Positions 19,106 to 27,599 of a DNA stretch of 64,000 nucleotides are shown here, piece after piece. Made by a program: the position numbers and the translations under genes. The stretch's first letter is position 1, and each line of letters opens with the position of its first letter. Source of the stretch: Clostridia bacterium (GTDB lineage: Bacteria > Bacillota > Clostridia > Monoglobales > Monoglobaceae). The DNA lies in assembly GCA_017397725.1 (NCBI GenBank), contig JAFQIA010000028.1:124001-188000 (forward strand), in the 5' to 3' direction. The notes under the pieces are model-generated. The model did no database searches and was not told the DNA's origin. It saw only the letters and a list, made by a program, of their open reading frames with translations.

Positions 19106-19134
19106 ATTATAAAGGGTGTCTATTCCCTATGCAA
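19106..19134 (-). promoter_or_regulatory. Promoter of the GH3 gene
   Basis: TTGCAT (19134-19129), 17-base spacer, TATAAT (19111-19106) on the minus strand, about 25 bases before the GH3 ATG. The region is shared with the divergent AraC gene. Confidence 0.6.
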
Positions 19135-19213
19135 GCAACTTTCTATAAAATATTCACCAAAATATGCTTTCCATTTCCCAAAACTTATGCTATACTTTTG
19201 TTATGGAGGTGGT

Positions 19214-20014
19214 ATGTGTATGTATCCTTATTTTGAAAATCCACACAAGCATATTTTTATTTCCTATAACAGAAAGACCTATCATTTTCCTGCCCATTTT
19301 CATAATAATTTAGAGATTGTTTATTGTTTCTCCGGTGCACAATCCATCAAGGTAGGCGACCGGCTCTATACCTTGAAAAAGGGCGATGCGTTGGTCCTTT
19401 TCCCCAACACCGCCCACGAGTATCTGGAATATCAAGGAGCCATTGATGAGCCAACCGAGGTACTCTCCGTCATCTGTAACAACAAATTGCTGGCAGAGAG
19501 TATCCCCGATGTTGTTACCAAGTACGCCAAGGACCCGTTTTTGAATTCTGCACAAGTTTCTGAAAATGCCGCCTTTGCATTTGAAAAAATTCTGTCTGCC
19601 GATAACGATGTTGCACTCCTTGGTTGGACCTTTGTTGCCCTTTCCGACCTTTTGAAGGAATTGGCGCTCTCTCCTCTTGACCAAAATATGGAACTTCCTT
19701 CTAAGGTGATTGCCTATATTGATACAAACTTTAAGGAGGATTTAACCATCCATCATCTTGCCAAGGTGTTTGGCTATCACCCCTCCTATATAGCGCATCT
19801 GTTTTGCAATCAGTTAAAGATTCCTTTCCGCACCTATCTGGGGGCGGTCCGTTCCGAATATGCGGCATCGCAAATCCGCACCACCCAGAAAAGTCTTACC
19901 GAAATCGCCTATGAATCAGGGTATCGGTCGCTGAATACCTTTTGCCGATGCTTTAAAAAGCATTTTTCCCAAACCCCGTCCCAGTATAAAAAAGACTTGC
20001 TATTGCGAAGATAG
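19214..20014 (+). CDS. AraC family transcriptional regulator
   Basis: 266-residue regulator. It has an N-terminal cupin-like sensor (HFPAHFHNNLEIVYCFSG and the following KKGDALVLFPNTAHEY) and a C-terminal double helix-turn-helix from about residue 165 (DLTIHHLAKVFGYHPSYIAHLF, then SLTEIAYESGYRSLNTFCRCFKKHF). The start is set at 19214 because GGAGG lies just upstream; the ATG six bases on (19220) is equally possible. An upstream-extended frame to 18992 overlaps the GH3 gene and is rejected. Divergent position implies sugar-dependent control of the GH3 enzyme. Confidence 0.9.
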   Translation: MCMYPYFENPHKHIFISYNRKTYHFPAHFHNNLEIVYCFSGAQSIKVGDRLYTLKKGDALVLFPNTAHEYLEYQGAIDEPTEVLSVICNNKLLAESIPDVVTKYAKDPFLNSAQVSENAAFAFEKILSADNDVALLGWTFVALSDLLKELALSPLDQNMELPSKVIAYIDTNFKEDLTIHHLAKVFGYHPSYIAHLFCNQLKIPFRTYLGAVRSEYAASQIRTTQKSLTEIAYESGYRSLNTFCRCFKKHFSQTPSQYKKDLLLRR

Positions 20015-20349
20015 CAGGAACCCCGCTGGCTCGTTGGTTCGATAATGGTTTAGACGCCATATATAAAAATAAGCTTTGCGAAAGCAAAGCAACCACAATC
20101 TCTTCTCTATTCTCTCTTATCTCTTCTCTGGAAACGACAATTTTTAGAGAAGAGTGAAGAGAGAAAAGTGAATCGATAAGAGTACAAAAAGAAACGACAA
20201 CTTCCTGGCGAAAATTGTCGTTTCTTTTTGGGAAAACCGAATGGTTTAGATGCTGTAATTTTCGATTTGCTCTTTGCCTTTCGCGACAAAACGGACATTC
20301 GTTTTACCTCAGAAACTGTCCTCCTCAAGTTGTTCTTGGATTATATGTT
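20015..20349. other. Intergenic region rich in inverted repeats; left edge of the accessory island
   Basis: No gene seen. It contains a short hairpin (AAGCTTTGC/GCAAAGC near 20072-20090), an imperfect long-range inverted repeat of CTCTTCTCT-like tracts (20100-20180), a strong 15-bp terminator hairpin (20186-20229), and the words GGTTTAGACGCC (20047) and GGTTTAGATGC (20243) that recur at other intergenic sites. CTGGCTCGTTGGTTCG near 20030 resembles part of the 234-bp repeats at 22877 and 27633. Confidence 0.6.
20186..20229. terminator. Strong hairpin terminator between the AraC and AEC genes
   Basis: 15-bp perfect stem (AAAAAGAAACGACAA/TTGTCGTTTCTTTTT) with a 14-base loop and T-rich ends in both directions. 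It is placed to end the plus-strand AraC transcript and the minus-strand AEC transcript. Confidence 0.75.
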
Positions 20350-21279
20350 CTATATGATTGAAAAAATTAGCGGAATCGTTATACAAGAAAGCAAATGAGA
20401 AATTACTGCCATACCTGCTGCAACCGTTGTATCCTTGCCAAACGCGCTTGGAATAACAATTGTATTAAGTCCAAGAGGCATTGCAAGGGAACAAAGGGCA
20501 CAGATATAGGTTGTTTCAGGAATTTTGAAAAAAGATGCCACTGATATGAAAAGGATAGGCATAATAATAAGCCTTATAATCGAAACAATATAAATTCGTA
20601 CATTTAAAAAAGTTTTTTTCAGGGATATAGATGATACCACCACTCCGGTAAGAATCATGGCAATCGGTGACATGCAATCTCCCGATACATTTATCAGTGA
20701 CATAGTCCACTCAGGAAGATGAATTCTTGATAGACCAATTAACATACCTATCAGCATCGCTATAAACATAGGATTAACAAAAGATTTCATAGATTCCGTA
20801 AATGTATGTTTTTTACCTGAATCTGCAATAAGAAGCTTTGGTACTCCCCAGGTATATATAAAAATCCACAAAGGCAGCGTAAAAATCAGGTATTCAAAAA
20901 AGATATCCGGGAACAAGCTGCACACCACTGCATTTCCCATGAACCCAAAATTCGAAAATGACAACCCATAAGTATAAATTCTTCGAATATACTTATCTTT
21001 TGTAACCGATTTGGAAACCAAAATCGCAAACGGGATTGCAATACACGCTATTACAAAACTTACGGACAATAGTTTCCATGTGGCACCAATTCTCTCTATG
21101 GTAAAGTTTTCGATAAATGTTCCCATAACAAGTGCAGGTATAAAAACTGTGTTTTCCAGTTTTGATAAAACCATAGCAGAATTTTCGGGCAATACTTTAA
21201 GCTTAACAAGAATGTACCCTATAACGATAAACCCAAAAAGAAAAGATATTTGACTTAATGTGGTTATAAAAACACTCAT
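20350..21279 (-). CDS. AEC family transporter (auxin efflux carrier/malate permease type)
   Basis: 309-residue membrane protein with about ten predicted helices and the AEC layout: two five-helix halves around a polar central loop. The start MSVFITTLSQISFLFGFIVIGYIL at 21279 overlaps the preceding stop (ATGA); the longer frame to 21315 has no support. Family members export or import organic acids. In this carbohydrate-linked island a uronate- or carboxylate-type substrate is plausible but inferred. Third gene of the RpiR-phosphodiesterase-AEC operon. Codon use is more AT-rich than outside the island. Confidence 0.85.
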   Translation of the reverse strand: MSVFITTLSQISFLFGFIVIGYILVKLKVLPENSAMVLSKLENTVFIPALVMGTFIENFTIERIGATWKLLSVSFVIACIAIPFAILVSKSVTKDKYIRRIYTYGLSFSNFGFMGNAVVCSLFPDIFFEYLIFTLPLWIFIYTWGVPKLLIADSGKKHTFTESMKSFVNPMFIAMLIGMLIGLSRIHLPEWTMSLINVSGDCMSPIAMILTGVVVSSISLKKTFLNVRIYIVSIIRLIIMPILFISVASFFKIPETTYICALCSLAMPLGLNTIVIPSAFGKDTTVAAGMAVISHLLSCITIPLIFSII

Positions 21280-21776
21280 TCTTCCACATCGCTTATAAGC
21301 GATTTTCCCTCCCATTCTTTTGCCGGGGCAACCCCTATAATGTCTGCTATTGTCGGTGCTATATCAAGAATACTTACCCCTATATACTCTCTTCCGGGTA
21401 CAAATTGAGGATCATAAAAAATCATTGGTATTGTCATATCCTCATCCATATCGCTTCCATGTGATCTGTCATTTCCACCATGGTCGGCTGTCACAATTAC
21501 TGTATATTCTCCGTTTGTTTCTTCAATCACTCTTTTTACATTGCTGATTGGTCGTACCTGCGGCGTATATGCATTAGTGGTCGTGCCGTGTCTTTCCGGC
21601 AAAACACTATGAAACATTGACATATGGCAAGGAAGTGTAGCAGACGGAAATACTGTTCTTGCATCAAAAGTATAGGATGCCATTTTCTTTAGCTCATCAA
21701 CATAAGGATTTTTACATTTCATAAGTCCATCCGGACGCATACCATCAATCGAAATTAAAATAACCTTGTTATTCAT
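21276..21776 (-). pseudogene. Alkaline-phosphatase-superfamily (phosphodiesterase/pyrophosphatase-like) protein lacking its centre
   Basis: 166 residues, against roughly 260-270 in intact relatives as I recall them. The N-terminus has the first metal site ISIDGMRPD and the nucleophile region FPSATLPCHMSMFHS. The C-terminus has the metal site TADHGGNDRSHG. After VRPI (near residue 77, position about 21540) the sequence jumps straight to the helix before TADHGG, so the central segment with the second Asp/His metal ligands is absent although the frame is kept. It could be an inactivated gene or a reduced protein. Between RpiR and AEC genes in one operon. Confidence 0.65.
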
Positions 21777-21798
21777 TTAATTGTATCTCTTTTCTGTT

Positions 21799-22638
21799 TT
21801 AATATCTTATGCCATCAAGGGCAGCATTTCTTAAAGAAATATGTTTTGAATAATCTTCGTAATTAAGAGAAGCTATTGAAAGCATAAGCGCATCAATTAC
21901 ACACATATGTGCTATGCGGGCAGATACAGCTTCCACAGGATAATTTTTTTCATCAGCATACACTGAAATTGAATAATCACTCTCTGTATATAAAAGACTT
22001 TTCGTAAAACTGGTTAATGCTATCGTTGTCGCACCAACTTGCTTTGCAGAGCGCATTGCATCAACAACTGCTTTTGTTCTTCCGCTGTGCGAAATTCCAA
22101 ATGCAACATCACCGTTTTTCATATTCTTTGCCATAACATTCATCTGTAAAATGTCTGTGTAAGCATACGCCTGAACATCCAGTTGAGAAAACCTATAAGC
22201 TGCATCAACTGCAACCACAGAAGATGTACCAACGCCGAATATAAAAATGCGTTGCGCTGATGCAAATCTTTTTGATATTTCATCTATTCTTGAAAAATCA
22301 ATCATTTGATAGGTGCTTTTAAGTGTATTTATACCTGAATTAAAAACCTTATTGAAAATCATCTTCAAATTATCTTCTTTATCAAATGGAATGTTATTTT
22401 CATTGTGACCTTCCTGTCCAACTCTGGTAGCCAAAGAAATTTTCAGTTTTGCAAAGCCTTCCACTCCAATAGATTTACACATGCGATTAACCGCTGACGG
22501 AACTGTACCGCAAGCACTTGCAAGTTCTTTTGATGTCATATTGACAATCTTTTCGGGAAATTCTAAAATATAAGATGCAATCTTTTGCTCAGTTTCTGTA
22601 AGATTTTTAAATACATTATGTATTTTTGCAATAACCAT
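21799..22638 (-). CDS. MurR/RpiR family transcriptional regulator
   Basis: 279-residue regulator with an N-terminal RpiR helix-turn-helix (residues 1-75, including MTSKELASACGTVPSAVNRM) and a C-terminal SIS sugar-phosphate-binding domain (residues 110-240, with FGVGTSSVVAVDAAYRF and GISHSGRTKAVVDAM). It probably senses a phosphosugar and controls its own operon with the phosphodiesterase-like and AEC genes, and perhaps the isomerase/GH28 genes upstream. AAGGAGACT precedes the ATG. Confidence 0.92.
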   Translation of the reverse strand: MVIAKIHNVFKNLTETEQKIASYILEFPEKIVNMTSKELASACGTVPSAVNRMCKSIGVEGFAKLKISLATRVGQEGHNENNIPFDKEDNLKMIFNKVFNSGINTLKSTYQMIDFSRIDEISKRFASAQRIFIFGVGTSSVVAVDAAYRFSQLDVQAYAYTDILQMNVMAKNMKNGDVAFGISHSGRTKAVVDAMRSAKQVGATTIALTSFTKSLLYTESDYSISVYADEKNYPVEAVSARIAHMCVIDALMLSIASLNYEDYSKHISLRNAALDGIRY

Positions 22639-22698
22639 ATTAGTCTCCTTGTCTAGAACTTAATTCTACTTAAATTCTTTTGTGTGGAACATATTTCT

Positions 22699-22727
22699 AT
22701 CGTATCATAATTATTTCTGTTTGTCAA
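22699..22727 (-). promoter_or_regulatory. Promoter of the rpiR operon
   Basis: TTGACA (22727-22722), 17-base spacer, TACGAT (22704-22699) on the minus strand, about 60 bases before the regulator ATG. Confidence 0.6.
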
Positions 22728-22758
22728 GATAAAATCATGTCTATAATAACTATTCTCT

Positions 22759-22870
22759 CTGGTTCAAAACCGCATGGCATCTACCCTTTTGTTTTCAAAA
22801 CTGATTTTCCCCAAAAAGCCTCAAGCCATAGAAAAAAGCGAACAATTCAGATGACATCTAAATTGTTCGC
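22759..22870. repeat. Diverged repeat preceding repeat copy A
   Basis: The stretch starting TCTGGTTCAAAACCGC and ending with AAAAAGCGAACAATT is a diverged version (roughly 70% by eye, with gaps) of 27371-27460. In this copy it ends in an inverted repeat AGCGAACAATT...AATTGTTCGCT (22837-22871) that can form a hairpin next to the 234-bp repeat. Confidence 0.6.
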
Positions 22871-22876
22871 TTCTTT

Positions 22877-23110
22877 TGGCTCCTCCAGTTGGACTCGAAC
22901 CACGTCCGTTTGCAACATCAATTCAATTGCGCCGTCAAGCGGCTTATTTCATTGTGTTGCGGCACCACCTCCGCGCTCCCTGTTTCGTCCACCGGACGCC
23001 GTCGCTGCTCGGTCCCCTGCGTCCGCAAGCGGCTCGCAGGTTCGTTGGTTCGGTTTCACCGAAAAGAAAATCACAAAGGGATACACATTTGTGTATCCTT
23101 TTGTGATTGG
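22877..23110. repeat. 234-bp direct repeat, copy A (contains tRNA-Asn 3' fragment)
   Basis: Near-identical to 27633-27866, with only two substitutions seen by eye (C/G near 23000 and T/C near 23100). The first 24 bases equal the 3' end of tRNA-Asn (minus sense), and the last 40 bases form the same long hairpin that terminates tRNA-Asn in copy B. There is no tRNA body here. It holds no credible gene: all frames are short, and the same spurious peptides would recur in both copies. Confidence 0.9.
23069..23108 (-). terminator. Long hairpin inside repeat copy A
   Basis: 19-base arms (AATCACAAAGGGATACACA and its complement, one mismatch or G-U pair) followed on the minus strand by a T-rich tract. 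Same structure as the tRNA-Asn terminator, here without a tRNA in front. Confidence 0.6.
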
Positions 23111-23332
23111 AAGAGCCGAATGGTTTAGATGCCACCTCTGAAAGTCTTATTTTATCAAGCTTTTTAAGGTTCGATCCAATATGTTCAAAACAAGCGAATG
23201 AGACGGAGGATTTAGATGCATTTCGCTAAACTTCAGTCGAATCAAAAATTTGTGGGGGCAATATTCAAATGAAAAACAATCTCCAAGGAGTCTAGATACC
23301 ATAATTGGATTTATACGAATCAAGACTGTTCG
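23111..23332. other. Noncoding stretch after repeat copy A
   Basis: No gene recognised. It holds CCGAATGGTTTAGATGCC (23116-23133) and GGATTTAGATGC (23208-23219), members of a short motif family that recurs in intergenic DNA of this window. Confidence 0.5.
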
Positions 23333-23605
23333 TTAGAATTTCCATTCCTTCTCACTTGCTCCGTCATATCCAATCAGCCACGCCGGCTTCAAATCTACCA
23401 AAGAGTGTCCTGAGCTTGTACTGTTTGAACCTACCATAATGAGAGCAGCAATATCTGCAGTTCCTTCTTGTTCATTTCACGGTCTACAGAATCCCTTACA
23501 ACATCAGACAGAGAATGATGAAACTGTGTTCCGTGATATCTGATTGCCGCGTCAATCTCGCGTTTTCCTACTTCAAAAACTATCCCTTCATCAAAAGTTC
23601 CATAA
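23333..23605 (-). pseudogene. Frameshifted C-terminal remnant of an unrecognised gene
   Basis: Read on the minus strand directly after the isomerase gene, one frame gives a coherent stretch FEVGKREIDAAIRYHGTQF then HHSLSDVVRDSVDREMNKK. Coherence then continues only after a one-base frame change as ADIAALIMVGSNS, GHSLVDLKPAWLIGYDG and EKEWKF, ending at a TAA at 23333. Two linked frames of protein-like composition suggest a gene broken by a frameshift and missing its front part. The family is not recognised. It follows the isomerase/GH28 genes on the same strand, so it may once have been the third gene of that operon. Confidence 0.5.
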
Positions 23606-24611
23606 CATACATTTCAAGCGCTTCGTAGTCTCGTTCTTTTACACACTTTTCTTGGAAATCATAGTCAAATCTTGCAGCTTTTTCTTCAAGCATTTTTGCA
23701 ATCTTAAGACTGTTCTCAAGGTGCTTATAACTTCCCTCTTGTTTCTCGGTTCTCATAACCTTAACATCAAGGCCTATGTATTCTCCATTTTCGCCAAAGC
23801 CATTCTCCATAAGAACCTTCATCTGATTGAATGCTGTACGAAGATTTTCAACACCAAAGCTCTTATCCTGGTCAAATTTCATTCCGTTCTGGTCATTCAA
23901 ATGCACACCCCAAAGTTTGCCCATAGCCATTGCAAAACCTATTTCACTTGCCGGATCAAGTCCTGCAAGCATCGCATGAGCTGATTCTAAAAGTCCGCCT
24001 ACTCTTGACGGATCATCAGAAGCTGCTGAAATTGCCATTGCATGTCCCAAAGTAGGACAAACGCTTCTGTCAACAGGCTCGTTTGGTTTAGTCTCAATCA
24101 TAATTTTTATGTTTTTATCATAAGCAAGCATTTTATTAATTGCATCTATTAATAGTTTTGTAGATTCAACCGGACTTTTGCTTTCATAACAAATAGTTCC
24201 TTCTCTTGCAAGCCACAAAACAAGCTTGTCACAACCTAATGCATTTGCAATATCAATACTTCTGTATGCACGCCACATAGCAAAATCGCGGTCTTCCTTG
24301 CTGTTTGAAGTAAATCCACCATCTATTGTATGTGGATCCATCCAAAGTCTTGGAGCAACAAACTCAGCTTTTAAATCATACTTATCCAAAAGTGCCTTTA
24401 CCTTTTTTGCCTCTGCGATGATTTCTGCTTCTGTCATGTTATTCATATTAGGCACAGCGTCGTCATCGTGGAACTGGATTGCATCAAATCCCATTTCTTT
24501 AAATGTCTTGATCTTTTCCTCAAACGAAATTGTTTCTCTTGTTGCAGGACCGTATGCGTCTGCTCCCTCGTGAACATTCCATGGTCCTACTGAATACTTA
24601 AATCTACTCAT
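23580..24611 (-). CDS. Xylose-isomerase-like TIM-barrel protein
   Basis: 343 residues with actinobacterial-type xylose isomerase signatures in order: FHDDD (catalytic His), DGGFTSN, WLAREGT, ETKPNEP (metal and substrate lysine region), PTLGHA and HLNDQNGMKFDQD (metal ligands). The C-terminal arm is shorter than in Streptomyces-type enzymes (about 388 residues), with roughly 45 residues apparently absent between LEEKAARF and the final helices. The reaction is probably an aldose-ketose isomerisation, substrate uncertain. AAAGGAAG lies before the ATG. It is 27 bases downstream of the GH28-like gene. Confidence 0.8.
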   Translation of the reverse strand: MSRFKYSVGPWNVHEGADAYGPATRETISFEEKIKTFKEMGFDAIQFHDDDAVPNMNNMTEAEIIAEAKKVKALLDKYDLKAEFVAPRLWMDPHTIDGGFTSNSKEDRDFAMWRAYRSIDIANALGCDKLVLWLAREGTICYESKSPVESTKLLIDAINKMLAYDKNIKIMIETKPNEPVDRSVCPTLGHAMAISAASDDPSRVGGLLESAHAMLAGLDPASEIGFAMAMGKLWGVHLNDQNGMKFDQDKSFGVENLRTAFNQMKVLMENGFGENGEYIGLDVKVMRTEKQEGSYKHLENSLKIAKMLEEKAARFDYDFQEKCVKERDYEALEMYVMELLMKG

Positions 24612-24638
24612 TTTTTTACTTCCTTTCTTTATGTTAAT

Positions 24639-26024
24639 TTAAATAGATTTCGTAAAGAATGGTTTATCCGCTTCTTTTACTTCTTTTGCATTGCCGCAAT
24701 TTACATTATTAAGTACAATCTTTCCATCTGACCATTTTTTGATAATACAGTCACCTTTATAGTTCGAAACAGAAAGATTTTCAAAAACAACGCTATCATA
24801 GTTGCAAATATGAACCAAGTCAATATCTTCATAACCTTCTCGCATTGTGATTTCAACATTTTTTAGCTTTAATGTAACAGGAACATTTTTGTCTCCATAA
24901 GCAGTAATAGGCATACTTACGCTTTCTGCTTTTATATTACGAAATTCAATACTTTCAAGTGGTCTGTTTTTCTGCCATGTTTCATTACCGGAATAATTAT
25001 AGTGCAAAAATCTGTCTGCCATATCTATCGTACAATCCGAAATAATAATATTCCCCGGCTGAGTATTTATCGGCATACTGTAATCAGCATAATAAGTAAA
25101 TGCACTGAGCATATTATTTCTTGCTCCCTTTGTAGGTGACGGTGCCGAATTTTTCTTATCTTCAAGAGATATACTTCCTCTGAAGCAAAATTTGCCCGGA
25201 CCGTATATATGGCACTTCTCAACCAACATATTTGTTCCGCCAAATCTCATCGCACTACAACTTGAATTCAAAACGCAATCTGAGATGTATACGTTAACAT
25301 TCCCAAAGCCTGCAATACAATCATCGCCTGTATAAAACTCTGAATTTGTAATCTTCAGGTTACGGCACGCAAAAGCATCAAATCCGTCATGACCTGCAAG
25401 AGCAGTTATTCCATCTACATCTATGTTGTCACAGAATAATAATTCATGCGCCCAATTACCCGTATTCTGAATTGTATAGCCTTTAAGCTCAATATTTCGA
25501 CAGTTAAAAAATGTTATTCCATGAGGTCCGCGATAGTTTTCTTCAGAACCAACATCATCAAAACAGTTACATCCGTCAATCACAGATCCTACCTCTCCGA
25601 TAATTTTTATGTTTTCTGCATCTATTGCGCGGATAACCGCATTATTCCAGCGACTTCCCGGGATCCTTCTAAATCTGTATTCAGGTTTATTTTCTACATA
25701 TTCAGTTTCCCCGTGTATTGTTGAAAGATGAACATAAGGGGCATCTGTTATCTGGTCTTCCCTCAGTGGCTCAACTTTATCATTTTTATAATTGAAATAA
25801 TCTTCAGGATTAGTACTTCCTAAAAGCTTCGCCCCCTCAAGAAGATGAAGCGTTATGTTGCTTCTTATTCTGATATCACCAATATGGTATTCTCCCTCAG
25901 GGATTTCCACCACTCCACCGCCTTTTTCAAAGCAGTAATCAATAGCATCCTGAACAGCTTTGGTTTGTAGGGCTTCACTTTCTGCCTTCAAGCCAAAATC
26001 TTTTGCACTGACTGTTATCTTCAT
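24639..26024 (-). CDS. GH28-like right-handed beta-helix protein (polygalacturonase-type)
   Basis: 461 residues without signal peptide. An N-terminal entry segment (VQDAIDYCFEKGGGVVEIPEGEYHIG) typical of pectate-type beta-helices is followed by many short repeats. The GH28-like active-site aspartates appear as GHDGFDAF and TGDDCIAGFG, but the usual GH28 histidine motif (GHG) is not clear, so activity is uncertain. Cytoplasmic location suggests action on imported oligogalacturonides or similar. First gene of an operon with the isomerase; divergent AraC gene at 26148. AAGGGGTG precedes the ATG. Confidence 0.78.
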   Translation of the reverse strand: MKITVSAKDFGLKAESEALQTKAVQDAIDYCFEKGGGVVEIPEGEYHIGDIRIRSNITLHLLEGAKLLGSTNPEDYFNYKNDKVEPLREDQITDAPYVHLSTIHGETEYVENKPEYRFRRIPGSRWNNAVIRAIDAENIKIIGEVGSVIDGCNCFDDVGSEENYRGPHGITFFNCRNIELKGYTIQNTGNWAHELLFCDNIDVDGITALAGHDGFDAFACRNLKITNSEFYTGDDCIAGFGNVNVYISDCVLNSSCSAMRFGGTNMLVEKCHIYGPGKFCFRGSISLEDKKNSAPSPTKGARNNMLSAFTYYADYSMPINTQPGNIIISDCTIDMADRFLHYNYSGNETWQKNRPLESIEFRNIKAESVSMPITAYGDKNVPVTLKLKNVEITMREGYEDIDLVHICNYDSVVFENLSVSNYKGDCIIKKWSDGKIVLNNVNCGNAKEVKEADKPFFTKSI

Positions 26025-26147
26025 ATTAAATTCACCCCTTGAAAAATATATTGTATTATTATATAATATAATATATCACAATATTATAGGTTATTCTAAC
26101 ACCATACAAGCCAAAAATATAAATATATTGAACAAGGCGAGGTTTTT

Positions 26148-26969
26148 ATGAATAAGACAAGTTTAAAAGAAACTTATGCACAACATAAAATTGGCAAGTT
26201 GCAGATGAATATATATGAATCAAGCAACGACATTCCATATCATTGGCACGATGAATACGAATTCCTTTATGTAACAAGTGGCGAATGCGAGTGTATCATA
26301 AACGGAAAAAGCATTATTGTGCAAAAAGGTCAGGCAATCCTTATAAGCGGTGGTGAGCTTCACACCCTTAATCAAAACACTTCCGGACAATTTTTTGCTG
26401 TGGTTTTTCATCCATATATTATTTTTGGAACAGAATTCAACAATTTTTTCTCAAAAAAAATATCATATAACAGAATTTTTGAAGAAACTTCCTCATCCGG
26501 TAAACAAATAACTCAACTTCTTAATCTTATTCACTCATACTTTTACAACCAGTTTTACGGCTTTGAGTTAACATTAAAAGCTTTGATTATCGAAATTTTC
26601 GGAATAATATATGAACACCGGCTTTATTCATTTAAGGAGAAAAAAGATATAAACGACTTTGATAAATTTGCCGATATTATCGAATACATTCACGACAATT
26701 TTGCAGAAAAGATGTCCCTTGATGATGTCGCAAATTATGCTCATTTCAGCAAATCTTATTTAATCAGATTATTAAAGAAAAATACAGGTAAAACCTTTAG
26801 TACATATCTAAACTGTTATAGAATATACAGAGCAATTGATATGCTTGAAAATACAGACAAAAATATCTTGGAAATTTCCGAGGAATGTGGATTCGGTAAT
26901 GTTGCATATTTCATCAAAATTTTTAAACAGAATACAGGAATTACTCCTCACAAATACCGTAAGAATTAA
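26148..26969 (+). CDS. AraC family transcriptional regulator
   Basis: 273 residues: N-terminal cupin (IPYHWHDEYEFLYVTSGECE and following KGQAILISGGELHTL) and C-terminal AraC double helix-turn-helix from about residue 170 (MSLDDVANYAHFSKSYLIRLL; ILEISEECGFGNVAYFIKIFK). An AGGCGAGG-like site precedes the ATG. The 123-bp AT-rich divergent spacer is shared with the GH28-like gene, so it probably activates GH28-isomerase expression in response to a pectin- or xylan-derived sugar. Confidence 0.9.
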   Translation: MNKTSLKETYAQHKIGKLQMNIYESSNDIPYHWHDEYEFLYVTSGECECIINGKSIIVQKGQAILISGGELHTLNQNTSGQFFAVVFHPYIIFGTEFNNFFSKKISYNRIFEETSSSGKQITQLLNLIHSYFYNQFYGFELTLKALIIEIFGIIYEHRLYSFKEKKDINDFDKFADIIEYIHDNFAEKMSLDDVANYAHFSKSYLIRLLKKNTGKTFSTYLNCYRIYRAIDMLENTDKNILEISEECGFGNVAYFIKIFKQNTGITPHKYRKN

Positions 26970-27045
26970 CAGTCTAATTTTTATGATAACGAATCTTAAT
27001 GGATGCCTAAAATACCAAAAATCCAGTAATATTAGTAAAACTTTT

Positions 27046-27109
27046 CAGAAAAAAATAAGTGCAGGTAATCAACTATATAAATACCCAAATTACCTACACT
27101 TATATTGTA
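27046..27109 (-). terminator. Inverted repeat resembling a minus-strand terminator
   Basis: 15-base arms (ATAAGTGCAGGTAAT and ATTACCTACACTTAT, one mismatch) separated by about 20 bases. On the minus strand it is followed by a run of T. No intact gene lies upstream on that strand, so it may be the surviving end of a lost gene or element. Confidence 0.5.
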
Positions 27110-27370
27110 CCCCGGGCTGTCTTACCAAACAAGTGATGCAACCCATTATTTATTTTATCAATTTATTTGGACGTTTAACAAATAAAATAACAATTATATA
27201 ATCATAAAAAATTAATATTGTTACAATCTACAAGTCTAAAAATTTCATATAATCCTTTAATAATCCACATATAAACCGCTTATCATACATTCATCAGACA
27301 ATAATAACTTACCGTGTTCTTTCTTATCTTGAAAATCTACTTAAAAAATGCAGTGCCGTTAGTTCAAGTC

Positions 27371-27460
27371 TGGTTCAAAACCACTTATCTTCTCCCATTT
27401 ATTTCAAAGTTGATTTTTGCAAGAAGCCCTTAAAACCACGGAAAAGCGAACAATTTAGAT
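27371..27460. repeat. Diverged repeat preceding repeat copy B
   Basis: Begins TCTGGTTCAAAACCAC and ends GGAAAAGCGAACAATTTAG, matching 22759-22850 with gaps. It shows that the duplicated unit around the tRNA-Asn 3' end originally extended beyond the 234 well-conserved bases. Confidence 0.6.
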
Positions 27461-27599
27461 GCAAGTTAAACAAGTTTAGCGTTATGATGAAACCTTACGG
27501 TTTTAGTTATGATATATTTGCCCAAAAAAGCATTGACGAAGTCAATTCATAACTTGCGAAGCAATCTAAACTGATAACTTGCCGTAGGCAAATATAACT

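Larger units (their letters stand above)
26970..27599. other. Long AT-rich noncoding stretch between AraC gene and repeat copy B
   Basis: About 630 bases without a credible gene. Contents: a terminator-type inverted repeat (27046-27109), followed by an odd GC-rich patch ACCCCGGGCTGTCTTACC (27111-27128) that looks foreign to its surroundings; AT-rich filler to about 27365; the diverged repeat 27371-27460; and TTTAGATGC (27454-27462). It looks like degraded mobile or gene-remnant DNA. Confidence 0.5.

Noticed and set aside
20100-20235. CRISPR-like repeats in the CTCTTCTC / AGAAGAG tracts and repeated GAAACGACAA words
   Set aside because: The repeats are inverted, irregular and few, with no constant spacer length and no cas genes; they fit hairpins better.
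22876-23141. Open frames of 76-153 codons across repeat copy A, and the same in copy B (27610-28074)
   Set aside because: They overlap each other in several frames, cover tRNA-derived sequence and a terminator, and recur only because the DNA is duplicated. Composition is not protein-like and no ribosome site is seen.
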